Of a DNA stretch of 64,000 nucleotides, positions 1-11,386 are shown piece after piece. The notes beneath the pieces are model-generated. The model did no database searches. It was not told the DNA's origin and saw only the letters and a program-made list of their open reading frames with translations. The number at the start of each line of letters is the position of its first letter. Within the stretch, counting starts at the first letter, position 1. The stretch comes from Batkoa obscura (taxonomy: Eukaryota; Entomophthoromycota; Entomophthoromycetes; Entomophthorales; Batkoaceae): contig JASVEC010000036.1 of the NCBI GenBank assembly GCA_030770535.1, positions 124,001 through 188,000 on the forward strand, read 5' to 3'. A program made the position numbers and the translations under genes.

Positions 1-1385
1 TTAACTAATGAATTCATTTTTTGAAAAAATCGTTGATAACAATTAGCAATTTTCAGCATTAGTTTTCCACATAATTCATTTGCCTTTTCTCTATTATTTG
101 AAAATCGAATTTTAATACAACCATGAACATGACCTAATAATTCTGCTAATTCCGTATAACATTTAAAATAAGTAGATGCTAAATATTCTCTAGCAATAAT
201 AAATTCATCTTTATCTTCTTCTTCCGATAATCTGGGCAATTTGGCTAATTTAGGATATTGATATAAAGTAGTGCCATTAATTAAAATAGGTCGATTAGTA
301 AAATGAAATGCAATTTTATCATGGATACATAAAGTCCACCAAACATGAGCGCGAATTCGAATTTCTCTCTCCGATAATTGAAATTCTTTAGGTAATGGTA
401 AATGTAATCCTAAAGTAGTAGCTAAACTTACCGCATATCCATGGTAAATCCAAGTATTTTTAAATTGACTCGGTACATTTTGAAATTGACACATTAATAA
501 TAAACAAATTACTAAATCTAAAGTAGGTTTAGGAAATTGAGTTTGAAATTGAAGTAAAATTTGATTATCAAGATATTCGTATAATCCAGGAATCGGTGCT
601 CCTTTAGGTAAATATTTTGCTCCAACACCTGCTACTAATCTTTTTAACATTAAATTATCTTTTTTATCAAAACTTAATTCATCAATAATGGGACAAAATC
701 GTGCATAATATGTAAAATAAGCTTTAGAACATTCTGTAAAGATACTCTCTTCAATTAATTCTTCTTGAATTTGACTTCTATTTAATGAAAATACATCACT
801 CTTTTTTACTTCCATTCTATCTTTTGCTTTATCCATTTTTTGCTGTAAATCATAATAAACGGTCAATAAACCACCAATAGGACTTTGACCATAATATTCT
901 AATTCTTTAGAGGCTGTTTTATAAATAAAAGTAGAATCCGTATCTAAATATGAATTTTTTAAAATCAATCGAACAATAGCTACATTCCTCCAATTAGTAT
1001 AAATACTTTTACTTATCTTAGGTTTATTTTTAAATATTCGAAATTGACCTACATTAACTGAATTAAATTGAATTTCTTTTTTAGTTTTATTTTTAGATTT
1101 AACTGAAGAAGGTGAATTTGGTTTCATTTTCCAAGAAATCACGGCGGTATCTGTAGGTGGAAATTGGATACCGGCGTTATCGAAATTGACGAAAGTATTG
1201 AGTATCATATTATCAGAAATATAAGTACATGATTGATTTTTATTATAACATAATTGACAAGATGGAAGATATCGATCACAAGATAAGTTTTGATTTTGAC
1301 ATTGAGTACATTCAATTTTAGATAATTTACTTTTAGGTTTGGATTTGTTGTTTGAGTTAGCTTGTATTATAAAGGAATGATACAT
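1..1385 (-). CDS. Zn(II)2Cys6 fungal transcription factor, C-terminus beyond the window
   Basis: Open on the minus strand from ATG at 1385 to the window edge, at least 461 residues with no intron. Residues about 31-58 hold a binuclear zinc cluster with exact spacing C-x2-C-x6-C-x6-C-x2-C-x6-C (CTQCQNQNLSC, then CQLCYNKNQSC). About 170 residues later comes a fungal_trans-like helical region with YYARFCPIIDEL, HGYAVSLATTLGLHL and RIRAHVWWTLCIHDK, the usual regulatory domain of this family. It is a nuclear regulator with unknown targets. Oddly, the first loop lacks the usual Arg/Lys run between Cys2 and Cys3; a basic stretch lies just upstream instead. The family call is firm and the function unknown. 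Confidence 0.88.
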   Translation of the reverse strand, partial: MYHSFIIQANSNNKSKPKSKLSKIECTQCQNQNLSCDRYLPSCQLCYNKNQSCTYISDNMILNTFVNFDNAGIQFPPTDTAVISWKMKPNSPSSVKSKNKTKKEIQFNSVNVGQFRIFKNKPKISKSIYTNWRNVAIVRLILKNSYLDTDSTFIYKTASKELEYYGQSPIGGLLTVYYDLQQKMDKAKDRMEVKKSDVFSLNRSQIQEELIEESIFTECSKAYFTYYARFCPIIDELSFDKKDNLMLKRLVAGVGAKYLPKGAPIPGLYEYLDNQILLQFQTQFPKPTLDLVICLLLMCQFQNVPSQFKNTWIYHGYAVSLATTLGLHLPLPKEFQLSEREIRIRAHVWWTLCIHDKIAFHFTNRPILINGTTLYQYPKLAKLPRLSEEEDKDEFIIAREYLASTYFKCYTELAELLGHVHGCIKIRFSNNREKANELCGKLMLKIANCYQRFFQKMNSLV

Positions 1386-3714
1386 CTTTTTTTTATAATG
1401 TAAAAAATAAAATAAATAATTGATACAAAGAATAAAGAAATAAAAAAAGAATAAATAATTGTAATTTAATCATATTGTTTACTCATCAATGGCATGAATA
1501 AAAGTTTCAATTGATTGTGAATTATTACAAATTAAACCCTTCACTTCACCCTTTATTTTTTGGAGACTGAAAATTAAAATATTGTTTATTGATAAAAGTG
1601 ATAAAAAGGGGTTGTTGGTGAGCTAATTTTAGTAAAAGTTAGTGTTAATATTTTCTTAGTGAATTTATAACGTTTTTATCTAAAAAGTCGCAAATTTTGC
1701 AGATGTTTATGTTTAATGTTTAATATTGATAGTAACAGGTTGCAGCAGTAAAAATCTATTTACAAGATAAATATTAGTTCTCAAAGGAGCTTAATTTTGA
1801 TAAAAAAATATAAACTAACATTAAAAACTGCTATATTGCTACTGAAGTTCACATGCATTATTCAACTTTAAAAATAAAGATTTCAAGTTACATTATTTTC
1901 ATTTATGGTTTATACACTTTTATTATAAAAGTGTACATTTTATAATCAAAATTTGCACAATTTTACAAACTCAAAGATTAAAATTTTCATATTTATAAGT
2001 AAGAATATGCAATGTTTTTCAGACAAATGGCAAAATCTTTCTTAATTGCATTATGAATTTATACTGGAACATTTTTAAAAAACAATCGTTTATTGGTTGC
2101 AATATTATTAAAGAATTTGCATTAAAAATACTTTAAATCTTTACAATTAGGAAAAATTCACTGTTACAACCAAACATTGTTTTTATTTTATGTGAATGAA
2201 TTTATACTGAAACATTTCAAATAACTTAATACTATTATAATAACTATTTTCATTAATTACAAAATTTTATTAAACAAATGGTAAACATTAAGCTTAATTA
2301 GTGTTTTATTTAATAATTTAAAATCAAAATCAAAATTTATAAAAACTAACTCTAATAAAAATTTTAGTTATGAAATTATTATTCTAGCTAATAACCTTAT
2401 TTCTCTAGTAAATTTTGCCTTTTTAAGTAAGAAAATACTGTAAAGTTTTATATTGAAAATTAAGATTCATTAAATTTCATCATTTCCTTAAATTTTTTAT
2501 CAGAGAAATAAATCTTGATAAATTTCAACAAAGAAAATGGGAGTGTTTTTTTTGACTTCATTATTTTTTCCATTTTTTAAGCGCTGTTTAAGCGGAAAAT
2601 TTGTTAGTAAAACTCTTAAACATTAAAATACATCCCCAAATGATAATTCTCAACAAAATTAAAACTAATCTGAATAATTTCAAATATAAAACAATTTTTA
2701 GAGCAAAATGAGAAATGTTAATTTTAGTAAGTATTGATTACAGTTTTATTATTTTGATCATTATTTATTTAGTGTAAAATCTTAATGAGTGCTAAAATAA
2801 TTTTAAGCCAAAAAAGATAGAAATAACTATTAATACAATATTATATTTGAATTTTAAAAATTTATATAAATATCAAGACAAAATCTTTGATTCCAAGTAT
2901 AAACAACTGCTTATAAGATTACCATCAAAACATCTCAATAATAAAATATTATGAACAACAATTGAATTCCAATGACTACTAAAATTTCATTTAATAATTT
3001 AAAGTTAATAAAAGTCATTACATTTAAGAAAATGGGTGCAATATCATTATAACTTTATTAAGAAATTGACATCCGATTCTTTAAGGTTGATTCTTTATTT
3101 TTAGTCATAATGAAAATAAAGCCTACCTTTATTTTATCATTCAATCTGTTAATCTTAACTATTTTCCGCTACTAAATAATCTTTAAATAGTAAATGAATG
3201 TAAGTTCTGCTCGGCATAAATCTTGTATTAGCTTATTTTTAATTATAAAATTGATGATTTTGGGTATTTGAATGATGTTTAATAGCCCCTAAAATTATTA
3301 TAAAGGTCACTCTTCTTAATGCAATTAATAGTATACATATAGTTATATTGATTATTTTGTAGTTGTATATTTATGATTTATTTATCGAAAGTCTGAAATA
3401 ATTTAAACTGTAATTTTACTTCATAAATAATAAATTTAAATACATAATTACAAGTCATTATTTCTAGATAGAGTAAGTTCTATTTGATTAGTATTTGATT
3501 TATTATAATCTTCTTTTTAAAAAGAATAGTCCTATTAATTTAAAAGTTAATAAAAATAGTATCAAGCCGGAAGGATCTAAGATCTTAACTTATAGCATAA
3601 CTGATACCCAAACTTAGAAATTAACAACTTTTACAACGTAAATATCGAGAAAATAATTATATCAAATATTAATTTAGTTAAAAAAATTTAAACTGAAAAT
3701 AAATAATTTTATTA
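1386..3714. other. Intergenic, AT-rich, one MITE
   Basis: No convincing ORF. It holds the upstream region of the Zn2Cys6 gene, the 3' flank of the WOPR gene and one fold-back element at 2537-2640. The rest is AT-rich sequence with nothing I can name. Confidence 0.6.
2537..2640 (-). mobile_element. MITE copy 1
   Basis: About 105 bp, minus relative to the family orientation used here (plus = starting TGGGGATGTATTTTT). Reads GGGAGTGTTTTTTTTGAC, TTTTTAAGCGCTG and ends ACATCCCCA. The left end is slightly eroded. Confidence 0.8.
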
Positions 3715-4482
3715 TCAATCAAATAATACTTTGATCAATTTTAACTGTCTTAAATCTTCAGAATTCCTAATTAAAATAGGGTAAGGAGGAGTATTTACAG
3801 GTGTAAGGGAGGTGCTATCTGTTTCACGTAAGAAAGAAGAAATCGGAGGTAAACTAGTTATATCTTCTTTAGAATCAACATAATTTTCATATTTGAAATA
3901 TGGAGGTGATCTATTAATATTAGAATTGAAAGAGTTATTAATAAAATTAATTGAATAAAGAGGGAGAGAGGGATTATTAATTGAGTTGTAAGGACTTGGA
4001 TTCGATTTAATAATAGATTCATTATAAACAAAAGATCCAATTTCAAGCTTTGTTAATATAGAATCAAAATAAGTATCTTGTTTTGGATTTGTTAATTTAT
4101 TTAATAATAAATCATTGGGATGATAATAATTAACTAAACGAAATTTACTATTTTGATATTCTACGCTAATTGTTTTTTTATATAAACTTAAATTGGAACT
4201 GTTAGTACTTGAATAACTCATTGGATGATCAACTTTAAATAATTCTCTATAAACTAAAAATTTGCCTTGAAATCGGGATGCTGACCATCTCCTTCCATCT
4301 CGCCATCTCTTTAAGTTAGTTTCTGTTTCATTCCAAATATAAATGGAACCAGATCGTATCTTTTTTAAATCTCTAGCTGTTAATTTTTTATTGACCATTT
4401 TTATTAATCCGGATTGACCAGCTTTTATTAATATTTGAACATCTTTAGGGTCCGCTATATAACCAAAATAACTCTCACTCAT
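3715..4482 (-). CDS. WOPR-domain (Gti1/Pac2 family) transcriptional regulator
   Basis: Single-exon gene of 255 residues. The N-terminal half matches the WOPR DNA-binding fold: ESYFGYIADPKDVQILIKA at residues 3-21, then SGSIYIWNETETNLKRWRDG and RRWSASRFQGKFLVYREL, the diagnostic box 1 of Gti1/Pac2/Wor1/Ryp1. The second box follows near residues 112-125 (KFRLVNYYHPND). The tail is Ser/Asn/Pro-rich and low complexity, as usual for the family. Members control morphological switching, sporulation or sugar-uptake programmes in fungi, and which applies here is unknown. The start was chosen at MSESYFGYI because the domain begins directly after it. A helper ORF inside it in another frame is a shadow. 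Confidence 0.93.
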   Translation of the reverse strand: MSESYFGYIADPKDVQILIKAGQSGLIKMVNKKLTARDLKKIRSGSIYIWNETETNLKRWRDGRRWSASRFQGKFLVYRELFKVDHPMSYSSTNSSNLSLYKKTISVEYQNSKFRLVNYYHPNDLLLNKLTNPKQDTYFDSILTKLEIGSFVYNESIIKSNPSPYNSINNPSLPLYSINFINNSFNSNINRSPPYFKYENYVDSKEDITSLPPISSFLRETDSTSLTPVNTPPYPILIRNSEDLRQLKLIKVLFD

Positions 4483-6032
4483 TTTAATTGGAATTTTTTT
4501 AAATTATTTTTATTTCAAAACTCAGGGGTAATTTTGTATTTTATATTATAACTATAAACTATAATAAAGCCCCTGTTTTACTTTATCTCAATACATTTTA
4601 TTTTTACACTAAAATATTTATACTTTTTTAAAACTATAATAGTAGTGAATTCGTTTTATTGAATTATAAAGCAGCCGTTAATCGCATTAATCACTTCATT
4701 ATGGCTGATTAAACTTTGAGGATAATGAAGCTAGATTGTTTAAGTTTAAAAAAATAATACTTTTAGAAATTTACTATATTTAATATAAAGCATTTTGTTA
4801 AGAAGGGGGGAATTATTTAATTATTCCTGTATTTTAGAATAGCTCATGGAAAAGCTAGAAGGTAAATAATAAAAAGAGTGAAGCTATAAATTACAGTGTT
4901 CTATCTTATATGGTTTAATTTTTGTTTAAAAAACAACCTTTGGAGCACTGAATTGATAGTCATAGTTTAATATGAAAGTGGATTCTCAAAGAATCTATTT
5001 TCTTTTAGAATTTAAAATATTAGTATTGCATTTTATTTTTACACAGGAAACCTTTGTCTTCTAACAATTAATTTCGGATAAAAATGTTAGTCTAAAAAAG
5101 CTTGCTTAGTCCTCATCTTGATTTACCGAAAAAAACGCAATTAAGAACAAAAAATCGATGATCGATGATTAAATTATACAATAACTAACTATATAAATAA
5201 TCATAAACATTTAACTTTTAAATATTTAAACTCAAAGATCTAGTTTTACTTTGAATAACATAAACCATATTCCCCCTGGATTCATGCACCAAATTAATGA
5301 TGTTGCTGAATTTCACCTCCATTTTATTTTTAGCAATTTTTGCCACTTTTTTCCAAATTTAATCATTTTAATGTTTAAGATTAATTAGTTTAACTGGCAT
5401 TACCAACAATTCTTATGTTTACCAAAGTAAAACCAAAATAACAATATTGTTTTTAACGTTCAATTTTATACCTTGAATAATGAATTACTTTTTTAATTTG
5501 TTACTATATTTTAGTACTCCTTTCGAAAAACAGGGGGTTAAAGTTTGATGATATTCCTTTAGTTAATTTTAAAAAAGTAATTTAAGTTGCTATTAAAGTA
5601 ATGTTAAATTAAACTATAAAATAAATTAAAAGAATATAAAAAATAACATGTGATGCTTAAATTGTTAAAATAAGTCCGATTTCACAAGTAAAATGGACTA
5701 GGACCTTTTTTAAAACAATTAGTATACTTCCATTATTTTTGAGGCAAATGGTATTAGTAATAGAGAGCAAAACAAATCAACCAAACTAGCATAAACTATG
5801 CCATTTCTTTTATCAAAGCAACAACAATTTCAAAGTAGAGTTATGCTAAAAGCCTTGTAAATTTCTGATAAATGTGCTATTGAAAATATTAAAAATTCTA
5901 TTAATAAATGTTTACTATTATTTGAATATCAAAAAATAAAATCCTAAATATTTTATTAAGAAATGATATAAAGTTTTTGATAAAGCAAATTTTTAAAAAT
6001 AACAACGGAGTTATAAACTGAGTTGTTATTAT

Positions 6033-6064
6033 TAACTTTAACTTTAACTTTAACTTTAACTTTA
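6033..6064. repeat. (AACTTT)n hexanucleotide microsatellite
   Basis: Five tandem AACTTT units inside AT-rich intergenic DNA about 600 bp upstream of dynactin p150. It is too short and too internal to be a telomere tract. Confidence 0.85.
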
Positions 6065-6141
6065 CATTTGGCATTAGCATTAATGTTTAGTTAATTGTAT
6101 ATTAAATTCTTTATACTAAAAACTGTATTATCATGATTATT

Positions 6142-6249
6142 ATATGGAGATGTTTTTTTTGATTTCATCACTTTTTCCATTTTTTAAGCGCTATTTGAGT
6201 GGAAAAATTGTTAATAAATTCTTAAACAAAAAAAATACATCCCTATATA
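6142..6249 (-). mobile_element. MITE copy 2
   Basis: Minus-orientation copy from TATGGAGATGTTTTTTTTGA to TACATCCCTATA with the central AGCGCTATTTGAG. It is flanked by TA on both sides. A 62-residue ORF running out of it is an artefact of the element. Confidence 0.85.
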
Positions 6250-6657
6250 ATACCATCTTTAAATTATTTTTGCAAAGAAATATTTATCATGTTAACTGTC
6301 TCTGTACCTATGAATTTCTATTAGAGGTATGATAAAAAGATGAAAAAAATAGTTTATTTGTTAAATATAAAATGAAAGTTAACTAAAAATGTACTAAAAT
6401 AAAGCTTTTTTATAAAGAGTTAGTGTTAAATCAATTTATTTGTCTTCATATTTATATAATGAATTGGAGAAATAATTAGTGTTCTTCTTTGAATACGTCA
6501 TCCTCAATCTTCAGAAATCTGGCTTATGGTTGGATAGATTCATTTTTCTCCTTTGATCCAATCATATTTCATCTTCTCTTTCTATATAGTATAGAACTAT
6601 TAACAGATTTTTTGTCAGACTTTAAATAATTTTATAATCAATTATCCATTAAACAAG

Positions 6658-9600
6658 ATGAGTGAGTCTAAAGCTCAAGGTGTAAAAGCTGGTGGTTCGA
6701 AAATCACTCAGACATCCAAGGTAACTATGAAAGAGATGGGAGGCTATAAGCTTGGGGATCTAGTTTACGTCTTAGGAATGAGGTGTACTATTCGTTGGCT
6801 AGGTGAAACTGAGTTTAAAGAAGGAGAATGGGTTGGTGTTGAACTGTTTTTACCCAAAGGTAGGAACGATGGTACAGTTCAGGGAAAGAGATACTTCGAC
6901 TGTAAGCCAAACTGTGGTATGTTCACCCGTATTGAAATCGTGAGCAAGACCCCTAAATCAATACGTGAGCTCAAAAAGTTAGCTAAAAAAAGCCCAACAA
7001 CTGATGAAAAGCCGATTGTTGATGTCAATGCTGATGTCGATGCTGATGCTGATGCTGATGTCAAATCTCCAAAGGAAGATGAAATAAAAGACTTTGCTCC
7101 AATAAATATGGACTTTAAGGAGGGTGAGCCTGTACCATATTCAGAAGTCCAAGAATTGTGTGCCAGGATCAAACATTTGGAAGCTGCAAGGGCCAAAGAT
7201 CGTGAAAATAGTTCCATAACTGAGAAGGATATTGAAAATGCAAAAAAATTCAATGCAATTTATCCAAGATTAAACGCCCAGTTTAAGCAAAGACTTGAAG
7301 AAAATACAAAACTTAAAAGTGACAAGGAAGCTCTTGAGTCCGAATTAAAATACATCAAAGAGGAAAGAGAGATGGATCTTGGACTTATTAAACAGCTTGA
7401 AGATGCATTGGATGAATCACAAGAAGTAATTAAAAATTATGAACAGAAGCTCATGTCCATGAATGATGATAATGAGTTCAAGATAGCTGCTCAATCTATT
7501 CCAGAGAGTGATTTAGTTCCAGATACACCTGACAGAGAAGGTTATCCTATCAAAGCTCTTAGAGAGATAAAAGAGAAGGACGCTCAGATAGAAAAAGCTA
7601 AAGATATTATTCGTCGTTTCAGGGATTCTAAATTCGATATGGAATATCGTCTTCGTCAAGAGATCAAAGTATTAGAAGAAAAGGTAGCAGTCAGTAACGA
7701 TGGTAAGGAAGAAATTGTCACACTTAAGAAGCAACTTGCAGATGCTCAAGGGACCATTCGTATATTAGACGATAATTTGGAAAGCTTAAAGACTGTTAAG
7801 GAGACTTTTGATACTTTAAGTCAAAGTAATATCGAATTGCGTGACAAAGTTAAGTTCCTTTCAAAAGAAAATGATGAGCTTGAAGCTAGCACTGCTATTA
7901 ACCAGGAACTTAGAACTAAAGATCGTGAAAGACTTGTGAAGGCTTTGGACGAAATTGACGTCATGAAGGCAGATTTAGATGATTGCTACGAAGCTTTAGA
8001 AGCTTTAAATGAAGAAGTAATCGAAAGAGATGCTCATATCACGGAATATCGTCAATATATCCTAACTCTTAAAGAAGACATTAACGAACTTCAAGAAGTA
8101 CTTAGTTCACAACAAAGTGAAGCTATAACTCTGAGATCAGAAACTGATAAGATGTTAGGCCTTAATCTCAGTCTTCAAAACATGGTATTTAAGTCAAAAG
8201 CAAAGGCTGTTGATATGGAGCTTAAAAAAATTGAAGCTAATGAAGCATCAATTCATCTCAAATGTATTATCCCTTATCTTCCAAAATCTTTCTATGAAAA
8301 TGAAACTGATTCGTTAAATTTCTTCCTTCAGCTTTTAAGGGTATATTCGAAAGTTGAATTATGTGGTCGACAAGTTTGTGCTTCACACCCAATTACTTCA
8401 ATTGATACATTAATTGGTGGATCTGGAAATGATGTAATGTCCCTTAACACTATAGTCACACATAATTTCGAGTTCAAACATCGATTAAATCAACTCAATT
8501 TAATACTTAAATCATTTATTTCCCACGTAAAGTCTTGCTCTGTGCCTCAATACCTTTCTATTTCGCGTTTAAGCCAAGATCTCACTAATATTGAAGGTAC
8601 TGTTGATACGCTTTTAGATGAAGCCAAGCAAGAACTTTTAGTACCATCCAACCATATGTCCAATATTGAAAAGGTTGTTGATAATGCAACTTATTTACGT
8701 GAATCTTATGTTACCCCAAATGCTACTCATCCTTTAGTAAAATCATCTCAAGCACTTGAAACATTGATTGCCCTTTTTAACTCTCAAGATCTCATCCTAT
8801 CTAAAATGGCATTAATCAATCGTTCAATCACCTCTCCTACTGAATTGGATCTATTTAGTAAAATCTCAGATGACGAAAGAACCTTAGTTAACTCTGATCT
8901 TTTACGTCCTTTGAATGAACTTATGAAAGTAATATTTAGCTTTAAATCTACTTTGGGTTCTATTCAACGCTTTATTGATGAAAAAGTAGATGAGTCTACT
9001 ATGATTCGATCAGAGTTACAAGATATTATTATTAGCCAATACCAAAATAACGAAAAGTTTGTTAAATATGCTTGTAAAGTATCATCCAGTATTATTTCTT
9101 ATATCAAGGATACATCAATGAATGATGAAAATCTCACATTCGATGGTTTAAAACAAACTTTAATCAGAGCTTCTAAGGAATCTGGATTTGAATCTGACTC
9201 TGAAGTGTTATTTGACGAACAAAAGCAATTCTTTAGTTCACTAGTAGACCAATTTAAAGAGCTACAAAGTGTAGTTACTAAAGACAATAAATTAACGAAA
9301 CTAGAAATAACTTCACCATGGGAGGTTAGAGCTAAACAAATAAGTAAAGAGCTCTTAGAAAGTGACGTTACTGAAAAGAAGATGAATAGCCTTCAAAGTG
9401 AGAACAAAACATTATTCGCGTCCAATAGAAAGAATTTGGAATTACTATCTGATAAAGATCTTGAAGTTGAGTTCCTTAAATTTAGAAATAATGAGCTCAC
9501 TGAGAAGCTGGAAGAATTCAATACTATTTCGACTCAACTAAAAGAAGCCAATGAAAAGGAAGTACTATATAACCAAGAAATTGAAAGAATCTATGGTGAG

Positions 9601-10119
9601 AAGAAGAAACTTGAGCAAGATGTCGTTAAATTTAAGGAATTGGCTGAAAATTTAACTGTAGAAACTAAAGAGGATGATGGTACTACCGTACATAATAACG
9701 AGGCTCCAGAGGATATTAATAAAAACGTCAATAGTGATATGCTATTCCAAGTTACAGCTGATTTAGTTGCGAACCAAAGAATAGGAAATATTGGCCATTT
9801 GGTTAAAATTATTTCCGAAGAAGTCAAATACATTAAAGCGGCTGATTTCACAAAAAGCCATGATTTAGTGGAATTAAATTCATATTCAAATGCTAATCAA
9901 GAAGAATTAAATGATATTGCCGTGGCGAATGATTTTGGAGACATTTTAGCTGAAGAAATCACAGACTATTTCGTTAATGGTGGTAATAGCCTTTTATCTT
10001 CAACTGTTAGCGATAAATTAGAGCGTGAAGACGATTTAAGCAAAAAGATCAACGAGTTTAAAATTTTAACTACTAAATTTACTTCGGCTTCGAAGTTTTT
10101 GGATAGTAGTGAACAATAA
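6658..10119 (+). CDS. DCTN1/NIP100: Dynactin large subunit p150-Glued (CAP-Gly protein)
   Basis: Uninterrupted gene of 1153 residues. Residues about 31-93 are a CAP-Gly domain: GDLVYVLGMRCTIRWLGE, GEWVGVELFLPKGRNDGTV, then QGKRYFDCKPNCGMF, with the microtubule/EB1-binding GKNDG motif as GRNDG. An Asp/Ala-rich linker follows near 121-137, then a long coiled coil (about 160-530). The dynactin domain comes next, with IHLKCIIPYLPKSFYENE at the p150 arm position, then a second coiled coil near 930-1030. The protein is the dynein-activating arm of dynactin, binding dynein intermediate chain and microtubule plus ends. Length fits (human about 1280, yeast Nip100 868). Fungal orthologues are called ro-3 or NIP100. 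Confidence 0.95.
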   Translation: MSESKAQGVKAGGSKITQTSKVTMKEMGGYKLGDLVYVLGMRCTIRWLGETEFKEGEWVGVELFLPKGRNDGTVQGKRYFDCKPNCGMFTRIEIVSKTPKSIRELKKLAKKSPTTDEKPIVDVNADVDADADADVKSPKEDEIKDFAPINMDFKEGEPVPYSEVQELCARIKHLEAARAKDRENSSITEKDIENAKKFNAIYPRLNAQFKQRLEENTKLKSDKEALESELKYIKEEREMDLGLIKQLEDALDESQEVIKNYEQKLMSMNDDNEFKIAAQSIPESDLVPDTPDREGYPIKALREIKEKDAQIEKAKDIIRRFRDSKFDMEYRLRQEIKVLEEKVAVSNDGKEEIVTLKKQLADAQGTIRILDDNLESLKTVKETFDTLSQSNIELRDKVKFLSKENDELEASTAINQELRTKDRERLVKALDEIDVMKADLDDCYEALEALNEEVIERDAHITEYRQYILTLKEDINELQEVLSSQQSEAITLRSETDKMLGLNLSLQNMVFKSKAKAVDMELKKIEANEASIHLKCIIPYLPKSFYENETDSLNFFLQLLRVYSKVELCGRQVCASHPITSIDTLIGGSGNDVMSLNTIVTHNFEFKHRLNQLNLILKSFISHVKSCSVPQYLSISRLSQDLTNIEGTVDTLLDEAKQELLVPSNHMSNIEKVVDNATYLRESYVTPNATHPLVKSSQALETLIALFNSQDLILSKMALINRSITSPTELDLFSKISDDERTLVNSDLLRPLNELMKVIFSFKSTLGSIQRFIDEKVDESTMIRSELQDIIISQYQNNEKFVKYACKVSSSIISYIKDTSMNDENLTFDGLKQTLIRASKESGFESDSEVLFDEQKQFFSSLVDQFKELQSVVTKDNKLTKLEITSPWEVRAKQISKELLESDVTEKKMNSLQSENKTLFASNRKNLELLSDKDLEVEFLKFRNNELTEKLEEFNTISTQLKEANEKEVLYNQEIERIYGEKKKLEQDVVKFKELAENLTVETKEDDGTTVHNNEAPEDINKNVNSDMLFQVTADLVANQRIGNIGHLVKIISEEVKYIKAADFTKSHDLVELNSYSNANQEELNDIAVANDFGDILAEEITDYFVNGGNSLLSSTVSDKLEREDDLSKKINEFKILTTKFTSASKFLDSSEQ

Positions 10120-10187
10120 TATTACATTACCTGGGTTACTTTGTATTTTCAATCATAATCATTCCGTTTATTTATTTATGATTAAAA

Positions 10188-10499
10188 ATGTCCACGGTTT
10201 TACGTCGTCATCTTTTTGGCTTGCATAATATAGGTTTACCTATTTTTTCCGAAGCACATGTCGCGCCACCAGCAATCCAAACTCTTTATATTTACCTAAT
10301 TTTTATCATATTCCATTTGATTAGTTTTATCCTTTTATTTCATAGAATATTATTTGACTTCAAACAATTTCTCTTTTTCCTAGGTTTATTAAAGTTCAAA
10401 CATTTTACAATTAGGAATTTGATTTTTTTAATATCAATATTTAGTATATGGGGATGTATTTTTGTATTTAATAATTTTACTAACAATTTTTCCGCTTAA
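10188..10499 (+). CDS. Doubtful hypothetical protein, possibly the first exon of a small gene
   Basis: Starts 68 bp after the dynactin stop. The first 32 or so codons (MSTVLRRHLFGLHNIGLPIF, then SEAHVAPPAIQT) have normal codon and base use for this genome and look protein-like. After that the reading becomes a Phe/Ile/Leu-only translation of AT-rich DNA and ends inside a MITE. I could not find a convincing donor site that would splice the good part onward. It may be a small gene with an unseen intron, a relic exon or chance. I do not recognise the sequence. Confidence 0.25.
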   Translation: MSTVLRRHLFGLHNIGLPIFSEAHVAPPAIQTLYIYLIFIIFHLISFILLFHRILFDFKQFLFFLGLLKFKHFTIRNLIFLISIFSIWGCIFVFNNFTNNFSA

Positions 10500-10552
10500 A
10501 TAGTGCTTAAAAAATCGAAAAAATAATGAAGTCAAAAAAAACACTTCCATAT
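10445..10552 (+). mobile_element. MITE copy 3
   Basis: Plus-orientation copy starting TATATGGGGATGTATTTTTG and ending ACACTTCCATAT, with TA on both sides. It supplies the last codons of the doubtful ORF above. Confidence 0.88.
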
Positions 10553-11386
10553 GTTTTATTGTCATTTTATATTAGATCACTTTAAATAGTGTAACATAAT
10601 TAATGGAATTATTTACATGGAAGTTAAATTTCATAGATTTGGTTTAAAACAAAGCATTGTTTGCTTATAAGTATCAATAACTAAAAATAAAATTATATAA
10701 ATCAAGTTAACAATGTTACATTTAAAGAAAAAAATAAACAAATTGAGTGAGAATGTCGTATATATTCATTAAAACTAAATGTTTAAAGGACTAGGGATAC
10801 TTATAACTGAAGTCATAAAACTTGGGAAGTTATAGCCTCTCATACAAGGATTTTTAATAAGGGTTAAAGTAATAAATCTATCGGAGGTTCTTTATATGCT
10901 TCAAATTTACTTTCGTAACTCTTGTCATAGCTATATTTATGCTAAAAACAAAGTGAGTGCTTTTATCGTCCAAAATGATATTTAAATGTTAGTGGGATTA
11001 CATGGGATCTAATGATAGAAATAATTGAAATAATTGAAATCATTGCTGATCCGAAAATAAACCTTAGAGAAATTCCATGTTCTATTTATATACAAAAGGC
11101 AGATAATTTTAAGAATATTTTAATGTAGCTAAGCCCTTAAAGAGTGTGTGGTGAATATCTATATATTGCCAGTAAAAAGGATAGTGGCTTTAAGTCAAAA
11201 TAACAAAATAAATAAATAAATAACAGGGCTTTGATTAGAAGATTTCAAGATATTTTCGGTCAAATTTATCTAGATAAATTCTAAAAGAACTATAAAATAA
11301 TTGGTTATATGAGGAATAACTTCAAAGTAACTATATAGAATTTTGGAACTCTATTTTGATTTTAAAGTAATGATGCTTTTCTTTAA

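Larger units (their letters stand above)
4483..6657. other. Intergenic, AT-rich
   Basis: Divergent spacer between the WOPR gene (minus) and dynactin p150 (plus), so it should contain both promoters. It holds a hexamer repeat at 6033-6064 and a MITE at 6142-6249. I see no other gene. Confidence 0.6.
10120..11386. other. Intergenic with doubtful small ORF and a MITE
   Basis: Lies between dynactin p150 and the first kelch gene. A 103-codon ORF (10188-10499) and a MITE (10445-10552) overlap here. The rest is AT-rich with no gene I can support. Confidence 0.5.

Noticed and set aside
6033-6064. Telomere-like repeat AACTTT
   Set aside because: Only five units, internal, and flanked by ordinary genes; treated as a microsatellite.
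6144-6332. 62-residue ORF upstream of dynactin
   Set aside because: Its first half is a MITE copy and the rest is low-complexity translation.
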